Part shown: piece by piece, positions 1 through 6,791 of the stretch
Layout: each line of letters opens with the position of its first letter
Numbering within the stretch: position 1 is the first letter of the stretch
The notes under the pieces: generated by a model
Told to the model about the DNA's origin: nothing
What the model saw: only the letters and a program-made list of their open reading frames with translations
Database searches by the model: none
Source: an uncultured Collinsella sp.
Lineage (GTDB): Bacteria > Actinomycetota > Coriobacteriia > Coriobacteriales > Coriobacteriaceae
Assembly: GCA_900755685.1 (NCBI GenBank)
Contig: CAAEHI010000016.1
Coordinates: 1 to 15,133 of the forward strand
DNA: 15,133 nt
Direction: 5' to 3'
Program-made: the position numbers and the translations under genes

Positions 1-45
1 CTCCGTCGCCAGGAGGAAGAGCTCGACCTTCTCCCTGCTGTACAT
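1..45 (-). CDS. 5' end of a gene cut by the window edge, possibly a transposase
   Basis: Only 15 codons are visible on the minus strand, reading MYSREKVELFLLATE. The ATG at 45-43 is preceded by GGAGG (52-56) at a six-base spacing, which makes it a credible translation start. A hairpin GGACCGC-CCC-GCGGTCC (61-77) sits just upstream of the ribosome-binding site. The basic, amphipathic opening, and a sequence about 40 bases upstream that looks like an insertion-sequence end, are compatible with the first subunit of an IS3-like transposase. That identity is inference from context. The frame is open to position 1, so nothing can be said about domains or integrity. Confidence 0.45.
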   Translation of the reverse strand, partial: MYSREKVELFLLATE

Positions 46-60
46 GCGAACCTCCAGTCC

Positions 61-107
61 GGACCGCCCCGCGGTCCAACTTTCTGTCCGCACCCCCAAA
101 CAGTCCC
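61..107. mobile_element. possible insertion-sequence terminus
   Basis: The stretch 85-106 begins with TGTCCGCACCCCC and ends with AAACAGTCC. On the minus strand it reads towards the partial gene at 1-45 and is followed by the hairpin at 61-77. Its position about 40-60 bases in front of the start codon fits the left end of a small insertion sequence whose body lies outside the window. The other end cannot be seen, so neither an inverted repeat nor a target-site duplication can be shown. A plain promoter/leader region is the alternative. Confidence 0.35.
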
Positions 108-163
108 TATTTCACCGCAACTGCGTTGGGGATGTGGGTGTTGGGCGGCTGTCTTCGGGCTGG

Positions 164-1660
164 CTAGTCCTGGGCTTTGATGCTCGGCAGGAGAATCTGG
201 GCGAGGTAGTCGGTCTCGAGTTTGGCGGCGGCGTCGGCCTTGCCGTCTTTGCCGACCAGCACGTTCTTGATCTGGCTATAGGTATAGCGGTTGCCGGTCG
301 TAAGCTCGACAAGCTCAATGGCCGCGTCCATGGGGTAGGTCGACACTGGATCCTGGGTGCGCCCGTTGATAGTCTGGGGCACCACGTACGGATAGACGGG
401 GCCGCTGGCATAGACGGTATAACCGTTGCCCAGATTGGCCGCACCCAAAACCGTATCGCCCTCATCGGGCGTAAAGCTCTCGCCCTCGCGCACCGCGACG
501 AGCGTCACGATCGGCGTATCGCTGTCGCCGTCCAGATAAATGCACAGCGTGTTGCCGTTTTGCCAGGTTGCGACCTTGCCATACCACTCAACCGGAATAT
601 CGAGCTGATACAGGTCCGTTGCCTTATGCCGAGCATCGGCATCGCGCGCGGCCTGCGCTTCGCTCGCGCTCACGGCATTGACGGCGGCGTCGCGCCGCGC
701 GGTTGCCGTCTGCTGAAGTATCTTGGCGGCCGCGGCGGAGCTCGCACCGCCTTCCTCGGCATACTTGGCGGCGGCATCGATCTGGTCGTCAGTCACCGTG
801 TCGGCCGAAGGCACCTTGAGCTTAAAGGTGGCCTGGGCACTTAAATCCTGTCCATCGCTCTTAACGGCGACCTGCGTCTTGGTGGTCGGGACGGTATAGA
901 TGGTGCCGTCGGCCGCGATGGGGGAGGCGGCGATGGAGAGCGTGTAATCGCCGGGCAGCAGTTTGATGCCGCGGCCGCGCTCGTCAACGTAGAGCGTTTC
1001 GCTCACGGAAGAACCGTCGGAATCTTGTCCGCTCACCTGCACGGGAATCTTGGAGCCAGTTGAGCAGTCGAGGCCCGCGGCATGCACGCCAATCTGCACC
1101 GACATCATGGTATGGGCGTTTGCGGCAAGCACGGCAGCCTGCTCTTGTTGATATCCGTTCCAGGCAGCATAGCCTGCGCCGCCGGCAACAAGCGCGACGG
1201 CTACGACGCCGGCAACCATCAGATTGCGGCGCTTGGGCGACATTTTGCGATGGCGAACCTCGGCCTCGCGTGCCGAGGGAACGGACGGCAGGGGAATATC
1301 GCCCATGGCGATGGTCTCGTCCACGGCAGGCGCAGAGCCTAAGCCAGGAAGCTCGCGGGTCAGCGAATCCTCGGCCGGCAAGCTGTCGAGCAAGATGGTT
1401 TCCTCGCCCGTGTCGGATTCGGGCTGGTTGTCGGCCTCGCTTTCGGTGTCTTCGTGACCTGCCTCATCTTCGGCAGGCTCAACGTCGCCTGCATCCTGAT
1501 CATCGGGCTGTGCCTCGATTTCCGGTTCATCCTGCACATCAACGCTCGAATCGTCAAACGCAACATCGTCAAGCGAAATCCGGTCTAGGCTCTCCAGGGC
1601 CTCGGCACACGCTTCTGCATCTTGGGCCGCATCCTCTTGGCCCATCGTCTCATCTTTCAT
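164..1660 (-). CDS. single-pass membrane protein with acidic N-terminal region, function unknown
   Basis: I do not recognise this 498-residue protein as a named family. The start at 1660 (MKDETMGQ) is preceded by GGGGGA; an in-frame extension to 1951 crosses a terminator and is rejected. Residues 1-135 are strongly acidic and low in complexity and should be cytoplasmic. A basic stretch (RHRKMSPKRR, about 136-145) precedes one membrane span (about 147-167). Residues 185-295 look like a beta-rich domain. About 295-350 is Ala-rich, probably helical. The remainder (from YQLDIPVEWYGKV) is a second folded domain outside the membrane. Two similar motifs, EETILLDSL (about 86-94) and DETIAMGDI (about 114-122), resemble threonine sites used by Ser/Thr kinases and FHA domains; this is inference. 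The gene stands alone and is separated from its upstream neighbour by a terminator at 1793-1829. Confidence 0.75.
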   Translation of the reverse strand: MKDETMGQEDAAQDAEACAEALESLDRISLDDVAFDDSSVDVQDEPEIEAQPDDQDAGDVEPAEDEAGHEDTESEADNQPESDTGEETILLDSLPAEDSLTRELPGLGSAPAVDETIAMGDIPLPSVPSAREAEVRHRKMSPKRRNLMVAGVVAVALVAGGAGYAAWNGYQQEQAAVLAANAHTMMSVQIGVHAAGLDCSTGSKIPVQVSGQDSDGSSVSETLYVDERGRGIKLLPGDYTLSIAASPIAADGTIYTVPTTKTQVAVKSDGQDLSAQATFKLKVPSADTVTDDQIDAAAKYAEEGGASSAAAAKILQQTATARRDAAVNAVSASEAQAARDADARHKATDLYQLDIPVEWYGKVATWQNGNTLCIYLDGDSDTPIVTLVAVREGESFTPDEGDTVLGAANLGNGYTVYASGPVYPYVVPQTINGRTQDPVSTYPMDAAIELVELTTGNRYTYSQIKNVLVGKDGKADAAAKLETDYLAQILLPSIKAQD

Positions 1661-1792
1661 ATATCCCCCAAGCTCAATATCGGGACAACACTGTACCCAA
1701 AAACGGGACCCCATAGAGCCGCCGCATGATTTGAAATCCGATTTTATATATGCGTATGTTTTTGAATAGATGAATAGAGACGCAACGACAAA

Positions 1793-1829
1793 AGCCCCCG
1801 AAAAGCGAGCGAAACGCTTTCCGGGGGCT
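1793..1829 (-). terminator. intrinsic terminator of the DUF5692-like gene
   Basis: AGCCCCCG and CGGGGGCT flank an inner AAAGCG/CGCTTT stem, giving a 15-bp hairpin with a 7-base loop. Read on the minus strand the single non-Watson-Crick position is a G-U pair and the stem is followed by TTTTGTCGTTG. On the plus strand the same position is an A-C mismatch and no T-run follows. The hairpin therefore most likely ends minus-strand transcripts from 1897-2904. Confidence 0.8.
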
Positions 1830-1896
1830 CTGCGAGACATTGGATGAAAATCCTGACGGGCGGGCCTATGCCCAACTGCCAACAGCGACCAACACG

Positions 1897-2904
1897 TTAC
1901 TCGGCGTGCGCGTAATCCACCTTGGCGCGGCGAGCGGTAGCCTTCTCCCAATCGCTGGTGCCCTCAAAGACATCCTGCTTGTAGGGATTGCGGCCGAGCT
2001 TCTTGGCGCGGTAGGCGATGTAGATGATCGCGGCGACGTTGGCGACCAGAGCGGCGATCGAGACCGCGGTAGCGGCGCCGGGGTCGAGCGTGGAGTGGGT
2101 CACAAAGATGGACTCCTCCTGGAAGTACGGGAACACCTGGGCAAACATGCACCAAATGGCCAGCGTAAAGGCGCGGTTCTGGATCCAGCCGCCCTTGTTC
2201 CAGATAAAGGCGGCGACGGTGGGCGCCAGAAGCAGCGCAAAGCCGCAGAACCAGGAGTGGGTGGGCAGGCAGTTGTAGGTGTAGCAGAAGTTCCAGATAT
2301 CGTAGGCGATGATGTAGACCCAGGTCATATCGGGCCACAGCATGTCGGTCTGATCCTCGGAGGCGTAGACGCTCCACCAACCGGTCATGCAGAAGATGTT
2401 GATAATACCGGCGATGCCGTTGAACACGTTGTTCCAGCCGGCCAGCTGCGTAGCACCTTCGGAGGTGACCCAGGTGGACTCGCCCAGGACAAAGAAGTGA
2501 TAGGCGCTCTCAAAGTCGGACACGACGGCGATCATGATGTTGATGGCGACGATCACAAACGGCCATGCGCGGAACCAATGCGCCTTGCCAATCTTGCCCC
2601 ACTGGTACTTAATGGCAATGAAGCCCCAGCAACCGGCCAGCGCCGCGTATACCTTGGCGTAGTGGAACCAGCTGTTCTGGTACACATGGGTGGGGTTGGT
2701 GAGCGCCCACTCGGCACCCTGCGAGACGCCGATGGCGATGGCGACGCAGTAGATGGTCATGGCCAGCGGAGCCACGCCAAAGATGATTGCCGCGCCCAGC
2801 TTGGTGCGGCGGCCGACCTCGTTGAGCACGATCAGGCCAATAAAGACCATGGCCCAGCCGGCCCAGTGGATAAGGGTATCGCTACCCCAAACATCGAACA
2901 GCAT
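1897..2904 (-). CDS. polytopic membrane protein, DUF5692-like
   Basis: The 335-residue protein has about eight or nine hydrophobic spans (around 13-29, 38-60, 84-99, 112-129, 157-175, 195-210, 217-235, 243-258 and 275-297). It is very rich in Trp and other aromatic residues and has a charged cytoplasmic tail (about 298-335, KKLGRNPYKQDVF...). It resembles the uncharacterised membrane family DUF5692 from memory; this was not verified. The start at 2904 is supported by AAAGGAG seven bases upstream. It lies 63 bp downstream of the tetR gene on the same strand, so the two are probably cotranscribed, opposite a large flavoprotein. A role as transporter or membrane partner of that enzyme is inference only. 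Polar residues inside several spans (for example HW at 13-14, NVFNG at 159-163, YDIWNFCYTYNC at 201-212) could line a binding site. Confidence 0.8.
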   Translation of the reverse strand: MLFDVWGSDTLIHWAGWAMVFIGLIVLNEVGRRTKLGAAIIFGVAPLAMTIYCVAIAIGVSQGAEWALTNPTHVYQNSWFHYAKVYAALAGCWGFIAIKYQWGKIGKAHWFRAWPFVIVAINIMIAVVSDFESAYHFFVLGESTWVTSEGATQLAGWNNVFNGIAGIINIFCMTGWWSVYASEDQTDMLWPDMTWVYIIAYDIWNFCYTYNCLPTHSWFCGFALLLAPTVAAFIWNKGGWIQNRAFTLAIWCMFAQVFPYFQEESIFVTHSTLDPGAATAVSIAALVANVAAIIYIAYRAKKLGRNPYKQDVFEGTSDWEKATARRAKVDYAHAE

Positions 2905-2922
2905 GCTGCTCTCCTTTCACAC

Positions 2923-2950
2923 GCCCGCGGCCCCTCTTCTGATCGCGGGC
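2923..2950. other. hairpin in the tetR-DUF5692 gap
   Basis: GCCCGCG (2923-2929) and CGCGGGC (2944-2950) can form a perfect 7-bp stem around a 14-base loop between the two minus-strand genes, 19 bases in front of the downstream start codon. No T-run follows on either strand, so it is not a classic terminator. It may affect mRNA processing or the expression ratio of the two genes; this is inference. Confidence 0.45.
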
Positions 2951-2967
2951 AGTTTGGCCAAATGTCG

Positions 2968-3630
2968 TCAGTTCTGGGGCTTGCGCTCCGGATACTTGGC
3001 GGTATAGCCCTCGATGTGGAGTGTCGAGGCGATGATTTCCTTGACCGTCTCGTCGGGCACATCGGGGTGCGTGCGGATATACATCAACAACCCCATGATG
3101 AGGGTGTAGAACGTCTCGTAGACATGGTCGATGCGTAGCTCATGATGGGCGGCAAAATCCACCACGGTGGTGTCGCAGATATACTGCGCCACACGCTGGA
3201 CCACGTTGTGCAAAAAGCCGCCGTAGAGCGCGCCGCTGCTTGAGGTGAGCGTACTCGGCAGCTCGTGGCCGCTGACGACCAGGCGCTTAAAGAGCGGGGC
3301 GACGGTGTCGAGTGCGCCCTCGATATCACCGACGGTGCGGTTGGCATTCCACTGCTCGAGCTCGGAGATAAAACCGTCGATCGCCTCGTCCATGACGGCG
3401 GTGACAGCGGCGTCCATGTCGGCAAAGTAGTGGTAGAACAATGAGCGCGTGCAGCCGGCTCGCTTGGTCACGGCCGAGACGGATAGATGCGACACGCCTA
3501 GCTCAGAGCTCACGGTGCGCACGGCGGCGAGGATCTCGCGACGGCGTTCGTCGCCCGTCAAGCGCTTTGCCGCGCTATCGGATGCGGGGACGGCATCGAC
3601 CACAGAGGTATCTGCTGTGTTGTTGCTCAT
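2968..3630 (-). CDS. TetR/AcrR-family transcriptional regulator
   Basis: This 220-residue protein has an N-terminal helix-turn-helix (about 28-72). It contains ERRREILAAVRTVSSELGVSHLSVSAV, then KRAGCTRSLFYHYFADMDA, where the FYHYF recognition-helix end is typical of TetR. The C-terminal part (about 80-220) is helical and would bind a ligand that cannot be predicted. The start at 3630 has a GAAAGGCGG ribosome-binding site. It is transcribed away from the 925-residue flavoprotein gene, and the spacer contains two identical-architecture palindromes (3689-3703 and 3712-3726). Local repression of both directions is the usual arrangement for such a pair. It is probably in one transcript with the downstream DUF5692-like gene. 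Family assignment is secure; target and ligand are inferred or unknown. Confidence 0.9.
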   Translation of the reverse strand: MSNNTADTSVVDAVPASDSAAKRLTGDERRREILAAVRTVSSELGVSHLSVSAVTKRAGCTRSLFYHYFADMDAAVTAVMDEAIDGFISELEQWNANRTVGDIEGALDTVAPLFKRLVVSGHELPSTLTSSSGALYGGFLHNVVQRVAQYICDTTVVDFAAHHELRIDHVYETFYTLIMGLLMYIRTHPDVPDETVKEIIASTLHIEGYTAKYPERKPQN

Positions 3631-3678
3631 GTTTTGCCGCCTTTCATCCTCTTTTGCCTGACCGTTCGCCTAACAGTC

Positions 3679-3709
3679 TTGAATATTGTTGACGGTTCGT
3701 CAATACTAT
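3679..3709 (+). promoter_or_regulatory. candidate promoter of the flavoprotein gene
   Basis: TTGAAT (3679-3684) and TACTAT (3704-3709) each match four of six consensus bases, with a long 19-base spacer. The first palindrome (3689-3703) lies between them and the second (3712-3726) directly after the -10 element, which would suit repression. The long spacer makes the assignment tentative. Confidence 0.35.
3689..3703. promoter_or_regulatory. palindromic operator 1, probable TetR site
   Basis: TTGACG-GTT-CGTCAA is a perfect palindrome with 6-bp arms and a 3-base centre in the divergent spacer between the TetR gene and the flavoprotein gene. It shares TTGAC-N5-GTCAA with the site at 3712-3726; the two centres are 23 bp apart, roughly two helical turns. 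Binding by the adjacent TetR protein is inferred from position and symmetry. Confidence 0.7.
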
Positions 3710-3711
3710 TT

Positions 3712-3726
3712 TTGACACAATGTCAA
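3712..3726. promoter_or_regulatory. palindromic operator 2, probable TetR site
   Basis: TTGACA-CAA-TGTCAA is a second perfect 6-bp-arm palindrome with the same TTGAC-N5-GTCAA frame as the site at 3689-3703. The arm on the minus strand also reads TTGACA, a consensus -35 hexamer, but no good minus-strand -10 lies at the right distance. A pair of such sites suggests two TetR dimers binding side by side. Confidence 0.7.
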
Positions 3727-3819
3727 CTAATGGCGGGTGAACGGCATGGGGGCATGCCCGGCCTGCAAAAAAGAGGGGTGCCGCGGTCTCGCCGGGCTGT
3801 GGCAAGAGAAGGGACAACC

Positions 3820-6597
3820 ATGATTCTCAACGGACCGGGGATTAGCTACACCGAGCCCGACATCGGTTCGGAGTTCGTGCCGCCGCTGCCGGAGCATCCG
3901 CGCGAGGCCATCGTCAAGCTGTGCGAGCACTGCACCAACCGTCTGCTGCATCGCGATGAGCTGCTGGGCTACGAGTACTGGTCGTTTGCCGAGGCCGCGA
4001 CTGACGAGCAGGCCGAAGTGCTCTGCAAGATGAAGATGCGCCGTCCCTATACGCTGCCCGAGATGGTCAAGCTCACCGGCATGCCCGAAGCCGATATCGA
4101 GAAGATGCTCGACGATATGAGCTACACGGGCCTGCTCGAGTACAACTGGGAAAACCCCGAGCGCGCCAAGCAGTGGGTGCTGCCCATGCTGGTGCCGGGT
4201 TCCGCTGAGTTTCTCAACATGCGCGTGAGCCAGCTCGAGGAGCACCCGGTCTATGCCAAGTTCTTTGAGCAGGCGTCCAAGGGACCGCTGTCCAAGGCCA
4301 CGCCGATGGTGCCGCCCGGTGGTGCCGGCATCGGCATGCATGTCATTCCGGTCGAGAAGGCTATCGATGCCGCGAGCACGTCGGTGCCGATCGAGCATAT
4401 CGAGCATTGGCTCGACAAATACGATGGCAAATATGCCGCTAGCACCTGCAGCTGCCGCGCGAGCCGTCGCGTGATGGGTGAGGGCTGCGCCGACGACCCG
4501 GCCGATTGGTGCATCGCCGTGGGCGATATGGCCGACTACGTGGTCGAGACCGACCGCGGCCATTACGTGACGCGCGACGAGGTTTACGACATCCTGCGCC
4601 AGGCCGAGGACAACGGCTTTGTGCACCAGATCACCAACATCGACGGCGAGAACAAGATCTTCGCCATCTGCAACTGCAACGTCAACGTGTGCTATGCCCT
4701 GCGCACCTCGCAGCTGTTCAACACGCCCAACCTGTCGCGCTCGGCCTATGTCGCCAAGGTCGAGAAGGACAAGTGCGTGGCCTGCGGTCGCTGCGTTGAG
4801 GTGTGCCCGGCCGGTGCCGCCAAGCTCGGCCAGAAGCTCTGCAGCAAAAAGGCCGGCGGACAGGTGCCCGAGTATCCGCGCCAGGAGCTGCCCGATGCCA
4901 CCAAGTGGGACCACACCAAGTGGTCGCCCAACTACCGCAACGATAACCGTATCGAGACGCACGAGTCCGGCACCGCGCCCTGCAAGACGGCTTGCCCCGC
5001 GCACGTTGCCGTCCAGGGCTACTTAAAGCTCGCGGCGCAGGGCCGCTATGACGAGGCCCTAGCACTCATTAAGCGCGAGAACCCGCTGCCCGCTATCTGC
5101 GGCCGTGTGTGCAACCGCCGCTGTGAGGATGCCTGCACCCGCGGCCGTGTGGACGCCGCCGTGGCCATCGACGAGGTCAAGAAGTTCATCGCCCAGCGCG
5201 ATCTGGATGCCGCGACCCGCTATGTCCCACCTGTGGTGACCCCAACGCGTGCCGGCGGCTTCGACCAGAAGATCGCCATCATCGGCGCCGGTCCGGCCGG
5301 TCTGTCCTGCGCCTTTTATCTGGCCGAGAAGGGCTACAGGCCCGTCGTGTTCGAGAAGAACGAGCACCCGGGCGGCATGCTTACCTACGGCATTCCCAGC
5401 TTTAAGCTGCAGAAGGATGTTATCGAGGCCGAGGTCGAGGTCATTCGCCTGATGGGTGCCGAGTTCCGCTATGGCGTGGAAGTCGGTCGCGACGTGACGC
5501 TCGACGAGCTGCGCGCGCAGGGCTTTAAGGCCTTCTACGTTGCCATTGGCTGCCAGGGCGGCCGCCTTGCCGGCATTCCGGGCGAGGATGCCGAGGACGT
5601 GACCGTAGCCGTCGACTTTTTGCGCGAGGTCAACAGTGGCAAGATCGACGCGTTGCCCGGCCGCACCATTGTGGTGGGCGGCGGCAACGTGGCTATCGAC
5701 GTTGCCCGCAACGCCTGCCGTCTGGGTTCTGAGCACGTTGAGATGTTCTGCCTGGAGAGCGAGGCCCAGATGCCCGCCAGCGAGGAAGAACGTCGCGAGG
5801 CCGTTGAGGACGGCGCGCACATCAGCTGCGGCTGGGGCCCCAAGGAGATTCACTTGGACGAGGCCGGTCGTGTGTACGGTATCACCTTCAAGCGCTGCAC
5901 GCGTGTCTTTGACGACGAGGGCCGTTTTGCGCCCGAGTACGACGAGAACGACCTGCGCCGTGTCGATGCCGACCGTGTCGTCATGTCGATTGGCCAGTCC
6001 ATTGTGTGGGGCGACCTGCTGGCTGGCTCCAAAGTGGAGCTCGGCCGCGGCCAGGGTGCCCTTGCCGATCCCCAGACCTACCAGACCGCCGAGCCAGACA
6101 TCTTTGTGGGCGGCGACGTCTACACCGGCCCCAGCTTTGCCATCGACGCCATCGCCGCCGGCCACGAGGCCGCGGTGTCCATCCATCGCTTTGTGCAGCC
6201 GGGCTCCACGCTCACCATCGGCCGCAACCAGCGCCGCTACACCTCGCTCGACCGCGACGATGCCGTGATCGAAAGCTACGACAACGCGAGCCGCGAGGTT
6301 GCCCACGTGGACCGCGAGCGCGAGAAGGCTGCACCGTTTAGCGAGTATGTTGAGACCTTTTCCGAGGAGCAGGTGCGCGCCGAGACCGCCCGCTGCCTGG
6401 GCTGCGGCGCCTCGATCGTCGACCCCAACAAGTGCATCGGCTGTGGCCTGTGCACCACCAAGTGCGCGTTCGACGCCATCCATCTGGATCGCGACCGCCC
6501 CGAGTGCTCCACGATGGTCAAATACGAGCAAAAGCTCCCAAGTCTGGGCAAGTATGCGCTCAAGCGCGCCATCAAGATTAAATTTGGGAAGAAGTAA
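3820..6597 (+). CDS. FAD-dependent NAD(P) oxidoreductase with multiple iron-sulfur domains (GltD-like)
   Basis: This 925-residue cytoplasmic flavoprotein starts at 3820, with AGAAGGG just upstream; earlier in-frame ATGs (3634, 3730) lack such a site. Residues 1-150 include a winged-helix-like stretch (about 75-108). A Cys-rich segment follows (CSC at 210-212, C223, C231, C284, C286, C291). Next is a ferredoxin motif CxxCxxCxxxCP (C319, C322, C325, C329). A GltD-type N-terminal cluster domain carries C388, C392, C428, C431, C435 and C439. The FAD site is GAGPAG (489-494), the NAD(P) site VVGGGNVAIDVAR (618-630), and GGDVYTGPSF (764-773) closes the FAD fold. The C-terminus has CLGC (859-862) and CIGCGLCTTKC (872-882). 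The core matches the glutamate synthase small subunit and dihydropyrimidine dehydrogenase family, which moves electrons from NAD(P)H through FAD to clusters. No large glutamate synthase subunit is nearby. The partner and substrate are unknown. Confidence 0.88.
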   Translation: MILNGPGISYTEPDIGSEFVPPLPEHPREAIVKLCEHCTNRLLHRDELLGYEYWSFAEAATDEQAEVLCKMKMRRPYTLPEMVKLTGMPEADIEKMLDDMSYTGLLEYNWENPERAKQWVLPMLVPGSAEFLNMRVSQLEEHPVYAKFFEQASKGPLSKATPMVPPGGAGIGMHVIPVEKAIDAASTSVPIEHIEHWLDKYDGKYAASTCSCRASRRVMGEGCADDPADWCIAVGDMADYVVETDRGHYVTRDEVYDILRQAEDNGFVHQITNIDGENKIFAICNCNVNVCYALRTSQLFNTPNLSRSAYVAKVEKDKCVACGRCVEVCPAGAAKLGQKLCSKKAGGQVPEYPRQELPDATKWDHTKWSPNYRNDNRIETHESGTAPCKTACPAHVAVQGYLKLAAQGRYDEALALIKRENPLPAICGRVCNRRCEDACTRGRVDAAVAIDEVKKFIAQRDLDAATRYVPPVVTPTRAGGFDQKIAIIGAGPAGLSCAFYLAEKGYRPVVFEKNEHPGGMLTYGIPSFKLQKDVIEAEVEVIRLMGAEFRYGVEVGRDVTLDELRAQGFKAFYVAIGCQGGRLAGIPGEDAEDVTVAVDFLREVNSGKIDALPGRTIVVGGGNVAIDVARNACRLGSEHVEMFCLESEAQMPASEEERREAVEDGAHISCGWGPKEIHLDEAGRVYGITFKRCTRVFDDEGRFAPEYDENDLRRVDADRVVMSIGQSIVWGDLLAGSKVELGRGQGALADPQTYQTAEPDIFVGGDVYTGPSFAIDAIAAGHEAAVSIHRFVQPGSTLTIGRNQRRYTSLDRDDAVIESYDNASREVAHVDREREKAAPFSEYVETFSEEQVRAETARCLGCGASIVDPNKCIGCGLCTTKCAFDAIHLDRDRPECSTMVKYEQKLPSLGKYALKRAIKIKFGKK

Positions 6598-6644
6598 GAA
6601 GCGCAACAAACAGGAGAACGGCGCAGAGAGCGGTTGGACAGCGA

Positions 6645-6779
6645 GCGAGTCCCAGGCGTGGCGAGGTGCCTTGAAAGAGGAGGGCATAGGGCTTTTGCCC
6701 ATGCCCGACGATTGAAAGGCAGATCGTCCGTCTGGGACTCGCGCAGCGTCAAGCCGACCGCCGTTCGTTAGAACGGCGG
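6645..6779 (+). ncRNA. candidate structured leader RNA with pseudoknot, upstream of hypA
   Basis: Several complementary segments fit one fold. P1 pairs GCGAGTCCCAG (6645-6655) with CTGGGACTCGC (6732-6742), 11 perfect pairs. Inside it, GGGCAT-A-GGGC (6682-6692) pairs with GCCC-ATGCCC (6697-6706) around a TTTT loop with one bulged A. Next, GACGAT (6707-6712) pairs with ATCGTC (6723-6728) around the loop TGAAAGGCAG. That loop's AAGGCA (6716-6721) is complementary to TGCCTT (6667-6672), a possible pseudoknot. Last, CCGCCGTTC-GTTA-GAACGGCGG (6758-6779) is a 9-bp hairpin ending directly at the hypA ribosome-binding site. The layout resembles a riboswitch with a translational output. I cannot match it to a known class; the Moco and Collinsella-1 RNAs are ones to compare. 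Confidence 0.6.
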
Positions 6780-6784
6780 AAGGA
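6780..6784 (+). promoter_or_regulatory. ribosome-binding site of hypA, abutting a hairpin
   Basis: AAGGA lies seven bases before the GTG at 6792 and decides that start. It begins immediately after the 3' arm of the 9-bp hairpin at 6758-6779, so stacking or refolding of that hairpin could control ribosome access. Confidence 0.65.
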
Positions 6785-6791
6785 ATTAAAA

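Noticed and set aside
1682..1698. GGGACAACACTGTACCC as a stray copy of the 61-bp array motif
   Set aside because: Only loose similarity, different length, single occurrence in front of the gene at 1660.
1840..3138. 432-codon plus-strand frame over the DUF5692-like and tetR genes
   Set aside because: Crosses two real genes and their spacer; no start signal and no protein-like features.
3634..3819. Upstream in-frame extension of the flavoprotein (starts at 3634 or 3730)
   Set aside because: It would run through the operator region or lacks a ribosome-binding site; the ATG at 3820 has AGAAGGG and a family-like N-terminus.
5059..6702. 547-codon minus-strand frame opposite the flavoprotein gene (and another at 3727-5004)
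   Set aside because: Shadow of the flavoprotein codon bias; no ribosome-binding site and no family-like sequence.
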